64,000 nucleotides of DNA from Labrys monachus (GTDB lineage: Bacteria; Pseudomonadota; Alphaproteobacteria; Rhizobiales; Labraceae). The stretch lies in NCBI RefSeq assembly GCF_030814655.1, contig NZ_JAUSVK010000001.1, positions 1,631,501 to 1,695,500 on the forward strand. Reading direction: 5' to 3'. Below, piece after piece: positions 59,353-64,000 of this stretch. Each line of letters begins with the position of its first letter. Position 1 is the stretch's first letter. The notes below the pieces were generated by a model. The model saw nothing but the letters and a program-made list of their open reading frames with translations, was not told where the DNA came from and searched no databases. Both the position numbers and the translations under genes were made by a program.

Positions 59353-61311
59353 ATGACCGACTCGATCGATACCCCCGAGACCGAAGAGACCCATTCTTCG
59401 GTCGATTTCGCCTTCGACGTCGCCGCTCTCCCATCCTCGATGCGGGCCGGTGCGGCGGTGATCCACGATTTCTGGAAAGCGCTGCCCAATGCGCCCGGCG
59501 TCTATCGCATGATCGATGCCGAGGGGACCGTGCTCTATGTCGGCAAGGCACGCTCGCTCAAGAAGCGCGTTGCGAGCTATGCGCGCGGCGTGGCGTCGAG
59601 CGCCCGCATCGCCCGCATGATCTCCGAAACCGCGGCGATGGAGTTCGTCACCACGCAGACGGAAACCGAGGCGCTGCTGCTCGAGACCAACCTGATCAAG
59701 AGCCTCAAGCCGCGCTTCAACGTGCTGATGCGCGACGACAAGTCGTTTCCCTATATCCTGCTCACCGGTGACCATCCCGCGCCGCAATTGACCAAGCATC
59801 GCGGCGCCCGCAACCGCAAGGGCGACTATTTCGGCCCCTTCGCCAGCGTCCTCGCCGTCAACCGCACCATGAATGCGCTCGAACGGGCCTTCCTCGTGCG
59901 TTCGTGCACGGATTCGGTGTTTTCCTCGCGCACGCGCCCCTGCCTCCTGTTCCAGATCAAGCGCTGCTCGGCGCCCTGCACCGGCGAGATCGCGATCGAG
60001 GAGTATGGCGCGCTGGTCGGCGAGGCGAGGGCCTTCCTGTCCGGCAAGTCGAAGGCGATCAAGGAGCAGATGGCGCGCGAGATGGAGGTCGCCTCCGAGA
60101 CGCTCGAATTCGAGCGCGCCGCCCGCTATCGCGACCGCCTCGCCGCACTCTCGGCCATCCAGGGTTCGCAGGGGATCAATCCGCGCTCGATCGAGGAAGC
60201 GGACGTCTTCGCCGTGTACGAGCAGGCCGGCCAGTTCTGCATCCAGGTGTTCTTCTTCCGCACCTCGCAGAACTGGGGCAATCGCGCCTATTTCCCCAAG
60301 GCGGACCGGACGCTCACCGAGGCGGAGGTGCTCGAAGCCTTTCTCGGCCAATTCTATGACGACAAGCCGGCGCCGCGGCTGGTGCTGCTCTCGCATGAGA
60401 TCGAAGGCGCGGACCTCCTGCAGCAGGCTCTCGGCCTGCGCGCCGGCCACCGCATCGAGGTCGTCACCCCCAAGCGCGGCGAGAAGCGCGATCTCGTCGA
60501 ACATGCGCTGACCAACACGCGCGAAGCGCTGGGGCGGCGGCTGGCGGAATCCTCCTCCCAGCTCAAGCTGCTGGAGGGGGCGGCCGAGGCCTTCGGCCTG
60601 GAGGAGACGCCCCGCCGCATCGAGGTCTACGACAACTCGCACATCATGGGCACCAATGCGGTCGGCGGCATGATCGTGGCGGGGCCGGAAGGCTTCGCCA
60701 AGAACCAGTACCGCAAGTTCAACATCCGCTCGGACGAGATCACGCCGGGCGACGATTACGGCATGATGCGCGAGGTGCTGCAGCGGCGTTTCTCGCGCCT
60801 CATCAAGGAGACGCCGCGCGTCGACAGCGGCGGCGCCGCGGAGGAGGGGCTGCCCGCCTGGCCGGATCTGGTGCTGATCGACGGCGGCGCCGGCCAGATG
60901 CAGGTGGCGCGCCAGGTGTTCGCCGACCTCGGCATCGAGGACGTCGCCCTGGTCGGCGTCGCCAAGGGGATCGACCGCGATGCCGGACGGGAGACCTTCA
61001 TTGCCGAGGGCAAGCCGCCGTTCAAGCTCGCTCCGCGAGACCCGGTGCTCTATTTCGTCCAGCGCCTGCGCGACGAAGCCCACCGCTTCGCCATCGGTGC
61101 CCACCGCCAGAAGCGCTCGAAATCCATGCGCGAGGGCGGGCTGCAGGAAATCGGCGGCATCGGTCCCCAGCGCAAACGGGCGCTGCTGCGGCATTTCGGC
61201 ACGCTCAAGGCGATCGAACGCGCCTCGATGACGGATCTTGAGGGCTGTCCCGGCATCGACGAGGCGACCGCGCGCAAGGTGTATGCTTTCTTTCACGAAA
61301 AGCTCATTTGA
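59353..61311 (+). CDS. uvrC: UvrABC system protein C
   Basis: The 652-residue nuclease makes both incisions in nucleotide excision repair. It has a GIY-YIG domain ([28 protein letters not shown]), the [19 protein letters not shown] cysteine region and a UVR helix ([28 protein letters not shown]). The RNase-H-like 5' nuclease follows ([34 protein letters not shown]), then the HhH pair ([27 protein letters not shown]). It starts at 59353, giving the family's short acidic lead. It opens the uvrC-pgsA-moaD-moaE block. Confidence 0.96.
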   Translation: MTDSIDTPETEETHSSVDFAFDVAALPSSMRAGAAVIHDFWKALPNAPGVYRMIDAEGTVLYVGKARSLKKRVASYARGVASSARIARMISETAAMEFVTTQTETEALLLETNLIKSLKPRFNVLMRDDKSFPYILLTGDHPAPQLTKHRGARNRKGDYFGPFASVLAVNRTMNALERAFLVRSCTDSVFSSRTRPCLLFQIKRCSAPCTGEIAIEEYGALVGEARAFLSGKSKAIKEQMAREMEVASETLEFERAARYRDRLAALSAIQGSQGINPRSIEEADVFAVYEQAGQFCIQVFFFRTSQNWGNRAYFPKADRTLTEAEVLEAFLGQFYDDKPAPRLVLLSHEIEGADLLQQALGLRAGHRIEVVTPKRGEKRDLVEHALTNTREALGRRLAESSSQLKLLEGAAEAFGLEETPRRIEVYDNSHIMGTNAVGGMIVAGPEGFAKNQYRKFNIRSDEITPGDDYGMMREVLQRRFSRLIKETPRVDSGGAAEEGLPAWPDLVLIDGGAGQMQVARQVFADLGIEDVALVGVAKGIDRDAGRETFIAEGKPPFKLAPRDPVLYFVQRLRDEAHRFAIGAHRQKRSKSMREGGLQEIGGIGPQRKRALLRHFGTLKAIERASMTDLEGCPGIDEATARKVYAFFHEKLI

Positions 61312-61352
61312 AGCTTGTTGACGCAGCGGCCCTCGCCATGTTCCTTCGGACC

Positions 61353-61952
61353 ATGACTCCAGACAGTCCCAAACGACGCATCTCGCCGCTGGCCCTGCCG
61401 AACATCCTGACCTACGGCCGGATCGCCGCCGTGCCGGTGGTGGTCGCCTGCCTGTTCTGGCCGGCGGATATCTGGGTGCGCTGGGTCGCCTTCGGCGCCT
61501 TTGCGCTCGCCGCGATCACCGATTATTTCGACGGGTACCTGGCGCGGGCCTGGGGACAGCAATCCTCGCTCGGGCGCATGCTCGATCCGATCGCCGATAA
61601 ATTGCTGGTCTCCGCCTGCCTCCTGATGCTCACGGCCGACAATACCATCCGGAGCTGGTCGCTATGGGCGGCGATCGTCATTCTCTGCCGCGAGATCCTG
61701 GTGTCCGGCCTGCGGGAATTCCTGGCGGAACTGCGCGTCTCGGTGCCGGTGACGCGGCTGGCCAAATGGAAGACGACGGCGCAGCTCCTGGCGATCGGCT
61801 TCCTGCTGGCGGGGCCCGCGGGCGAGACCATCCTGCCGGGTACCGTCAATATCGGCCTGGTTTTGCTCTGGATCTCCGCGGTGGTGACGCTCTACACCGG
61901 CTACGACTATTTCCGCAGCGGCGTGCGGCACCTGCTGGAGGATCCGCAATGA
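61353..61952 (+). CDS. pgsA: CDP-diacylglycerol-glycerol-3-phosphate 3-phosphatidyltransferase
   Basis: The 199-residue membrane enzyme makes phosphatidylglycerol phosphate from CDP-diacylglycerol. The CDP-OH-P motif is complete: DYFDGYLARAWGQQSSLGRMLDPIADK. Membrane helices surround it (VPVVVACLFWPADIWVRWVAF, LLAIGFLLAGPAG). The ATG at 61353 gives MTPDSPKRRISPLALPNILTYGR, the usual start; earlier ATGs are weaker. Its stop overlaps moaD by 4 bp (ATGA). Confidence 0.93.
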   Translation: MTPDSPKRRISPLALPNILTYGRIAAVPVVVACLFWPADIWVRWVAFGAFALAAITDYFDGYLARAWGQQSSLGRMLDPIADKLLVSACLLMLTADNTIRSWSLWAAIVILCREILVSGLREFLAELRVSVPVTRLAKWKTTAQLLAIGFLLAGPAGETILPGTVNIGLVLLWISAVVTLYTGYDYFRSGVRHLLEDPQ

Positions 61953-62200
61953 AGCTGATCTATTTCGCTTGGCTGCGCGAGCGCATCGGCCTGACGGAGG
62001 AGGTCGTCGACCTGCCGCCGGACGTCAGGACGATCGAGGACCTCATGCAATGGCTGTCGGAGCGGGACGAGGCCCATGCCCACGCCTTCGGGAACCGCCG
62101 GATCGTACGGGCGGCCATCGACCGCCGGCATGTCAAGCCGGCGGCGTCGATCGCGGGAGCCGGCGAGATCGCGTTCTTCCCGCCGATGACGGGCGGCTGA
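61949..62200 (+). CDS. moaD: Molybdopterin synthase small subunit MoaD
   Basis: The 83-residue ubiquitin-like sulfur carrier (KLIYFAWLRERIGL, FFPPMTGG) ends in the essential Gly-Gly that becomes a thiocarboxylate. It partners MoaE to insert sulfur into precursor Z. Start ATG at 61949 overlaps pgsA by 4 bp; moaE begins one base after its stop. Confidence 0.94.
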   Translation: MKLIYFAWLRERIGLTEEVVDLPPDVRTIEDLMQWLSERDEAHAHAFGNRRIVRAAIDRRHVKPAASIAGAGEIAFFPPMTGG

Positions 62201-62201
62201 G

Positions 62202-62672
62202 ATGGGCGTCCGCCTGCAGCGCGCGGATTTCGACGTCGGCGCCGAGGTTGCCGCCCTGGCGAAGGGGCGGACGGACATCGGGGCGGTGGTCAATTTCATT
62301 GGCATCTGCCGGGCGGGAGCGGGGGACGACCGCATCACCGCGATGACGCTCGACCATTATCCCGAGATGGCCCAGGCCGAACTGGAGCGGATAGAGGCGG
62401 AGGCGCGCAGCCGCTGGCCGCTGCAGGGCGTGACCATCATCCATCGCTACGGGCGCTTGGTCCCCGGCGACAACATCGTCCTCGTCGTCACCGCGTCGGC
62501 GCATCGCCGGGCGGCTTTCGAGTCGGCGTCCTTCCTCATGGACTACCTCAAGACGCGGGCGCCGTTCTGGAAATATGAGGAGCGCGCGAACGGCTCCGGA
62601 TGGGTCGGCGCGAAGGACGAAGACGAGGCCGCCGCATCGCGCTGGACGCAAACCGGCGATAGCGACGCCTGA
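62202..62672 (+). CDS. moaE: Molybdopterin synthase catalytic subunit MoaE
   Basis: The 156-residue subunit has GAVVNFIGICRAG near the N-terminus. The conserved catalytic Lys region is MDYLKTRAPFWKYEE, and IIHRYGRLVPGDNIVLVV lies before it. It works with MoaD to make molybdopterin. It begins one base after moaD. The gene ends the block; ilvA follows on the other strand. Confidence 0.94.
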   Translation: MGVRLQRADFDVGAEVAALAKGRTDIGAVVNFIGICRAGAGDDRITAMTLDHYPEMAQAELERIEAEARSRWPLQGVTIIHRYGRLVPGDNIVLVVTASAHRRAAFESASFLMDYLKTRAPFWKYEERANGSGWVGAKDEDEAAASRWTQTGDSDA

Positions 62673-62802
62673 ATTGACGGCTTGATCGCGCGGGCGGCGC
62701 TGCCTGCGGTTGAAGGGCCTCGGGATGCGCGCTGTTCCGCTCGTTCCAGGCCGGCAATTTCGACATCCGGGATCCGACGCCGCCTGTGCGCCCGCTCCCG
62801 TC

Positions 62803-64000
62803 CTATCCGCGCAGGAAGAGCCGATAGGCCTCGTTGGCGCTCTCGTCCTCGTAGGGATAGCCCAGCGACGCCATGCGGCCTTCGAAACGGGCCCTGTCGG
62901 CCGGCGGCACCTGCACGCCGACGAGCACGCGGCCGTAATCGGCGCCATGGTTGCGGTAATGGAACAGGGTGATGTTCCAGTCGGATCCGATGCCGTCGAG
63001 GAAGCGCAGCAGCGCGCCCGGACGCTCCGGGAATTCGCAGCGCAGGATGAGCTCGTCGACGAGCGCCGGCGCGCGCCCGCCGACCATGTAGCGGACATGC
63101 AGCTTGGCGGTCTCGTCGGCGCTGATGTCGAGCACGCCATAGCCGAGCCCATGCAGTTCGGCGATGATGGCGGGCTTTTCGCGCTTGGCGTCGGCGAGCT
63201 TCAGGCCGACGAACACATGGGCCTGCGAACCGCCCGCGAAGCGATAGTTGAATTCCGTCACGATGCGGCTGCCGAGCACCTGGATGAAGCGCCGATAGCT
63301 GCCGGGCCGTTCGGGAATGGTGACGGCGAGCAGGATCTCACGCGCCTCGCCGACCTCGGCCCGTTCGGCGACATGGCGCAGGCGGTCGAAATTCATGTTG
63401 GCGCCGCTGTTGACGGCGACGAGCGCGCCGCGGCGTTCCGGGTTGGCGAGCGCATAGGCCTTCAGCCCCGCCAGCGAGAGGGCGCCGGCGGGCTCGGCGA
63501 GAACGCGGACATCCTCGAAAATATCCTTGATCGCCGCACACATCGCATCCGTATCCGCGACGAGCACGTCGTCGAGCAGCTGCCGGCACAGGCGGAAGGT
63601 TTCCTCGCCCGCCTGCCTGACCGCGACACCGTCGGCGAACAGGCCGACGCGGTCGAGCACGACGCGCTCGCCGGCCTCGATGGCCGCCTTCATCGAGGCG
63701 GCGTCGACCGGCTCGACGCCGATCACCCGGGTCTCCGGGCGCAGGAACTTCACATAGGAGGCGATGCCGGCCGCCAGGCCGCCGCCGCCGATGGGAACGA
63801 AGATGGCCTCGATCGGGCCGGGATGGCTGTGCAGGATCTCGACGCCGACCGTGCCCTGGCCGGCGATCACGTCGGCATCGTCATAGGGATGGACGAAGGT
63901 CAGCGCCTGCTCGCGCTCGAGCTGGCGGGCATGGCCGTGGGCCTCGTCGAACGTGTCGCCGTGGAGGACGACCTTGCCGCCCCAATAGCGCACGGCGTCG
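62803..64000 (-). CDS. ilvA: Threonine ammonia-lyase, biosynthetic (N-terminus outside the window)
   Basis: The 399 visible residues comprise the later part of the PLP fold and two ACT-like regulatory modules. The PLP fold has IGGGGLAAGIASYVKFL, which binds the PLP phosphate, and ALVAVNSGANMNFDRLRHVAERAE. The ACT-like modules are RPGSYRRFIQVLGSRIVTEFNY and RPGALLRFLDGIGSDWNITLFHY. This is the isoleucine-feedback-regulated enzyme IlvA, deaminating threonine to 2-oxobutanoate. The frame is open through base 64000, so the catalytic lysine is beyond the window; the GTG near 63993 is internal. Confidence 0.93.
   Translation of the reverse strand, partial: DAVRYWGGKVVLHGDTFDEAHGHARQLEREQALTFVHPYDDADVIAGQGTVGVEILHSHPGPIEAIFVPIGGGGLAAGIASYVKFLRPETRVIGVEPVDAASMKAAIEAGERVVLDRVGLFADGVAVRQAGEETFRLCRQLLDDVLVADTDAMCAAIKDIFEDVRVLAEPAGALSLAGLKAYALANPERRGALVAVNSGANMNFDRLRHVAERAEVGEAREILLAVTIPERPGSYRRFIQVLGSRIVTEFNYRFAGGSQAHVFVGLKLADAKREKPAIIAELHGLGYGVLDISADETAKLHVRYMVGGRAPALVDELILRCEFPERPGALLRFLDGIGSDWNITLFHYRNHGADYGRVLVGVQVPPADRARFEGRMASLGYPYEDESANEAYRLFLRG

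Overview
The window is 64 kb of GC-rich chromosome from an alphaproteobacterium, most likely of the order Hyphomicrobiales (Rhizobiales). The evidence is the gene content: an Omp25/31-type porin, a TIGR02301 protein, a RibB with a degenerate RibA half, the uvrC-pgsA-moaD-moaE block, the ald/Lrp pair and an EcfG-type general-stress promoter. No rRNA or tRNA gene, CRISPR array, prophage or intact insertion sequence was found. Most of the window is ordinary housekeeping sequence with densely packed genes, often overlapping by 4 bp.

Layout, left half. 0-13 kb: end of a flavin oxidoreductase, a six-helix membrane protein, ygfZ, a dihydroorotase-type amidohydrolase, a frameshifted TPR-rhomboid gene, xseB-dxs-tlyA-rRNA methyltransferase, gluconokinase, a PIN toxin-antitoxin pair and an FAD-linked 2-hydroxyacid dehydrogenase. 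13-21 kb: a lipoprotein, a SRAP protein lacking its catalytic residues, and an RND efflux operon (inner-membrane pump plus adaptor, with only a remnant of the outer-membrane channel) divergent from an OmpR-type two-component system. Three GTTAAG repeats lie between them. 21-27.7 kb: NUDIX, TIGR02301, small unknowns, HDAC-like deacetylase, SDR, acyl-CoA dehydrogenase and a Sua5/TsaC enzyme.

27.7-30.4 kb is the accessory segment. It holds a decayed IS630-type transposase, an AT-rich stretch, a stress-peptide gene made of three 35-residue repeats behind an EcfG-type promoter, and a sulfotransferase fused to a DUF1232-like tail. 30.4-37.1 kb: ald divergent from its Lrp regulator across a perfect palindrome, a glycosyltransferase, an HTH-RibB-RibA-like fusion with operator-like repeats, a sigma/anti-sigma pair, and a NicO-type metal exporter with its DUF1007 partner.

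Right half. 37-42 kb: DUF1045, gamma-glutamyltransferase, PuuE-type deacetylase and an HSL-type hydrolase. 42-48.5 kb: an L,D-transpeptidase, two related very small proteins, a surface-antigen-type lipoprotein, pdxH, SDR, fabI, a histidine phosphatase and a PsiF-like protein. 48.9-56.9 kb: aroC, a J-domain protein, HAD, DUF1499, MBL hydrolase, a cold-shock protein, GST, and a WYL regulator divergent from an EamA transporter across a perfect inverted repeat. 57-64 kb: porin, an unknown exported protein, a FolM-like SDR, uvrC-pgsA-moaD-moaE and a partial ilvA.

Most notable observations: the SRAP protein without its active-site residues, the HTH-RibB fusion with candidate autoregulatory sites, the EcfG promoter in front of the repeat peptide, the sulfotransferase-DUF1232 fusion, and several perfect palindromes in divergent promoter regions. 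I did not find a clear multi-gene system that would count as wholly undescribed. All family assignments come from reading motifs, without database searches.
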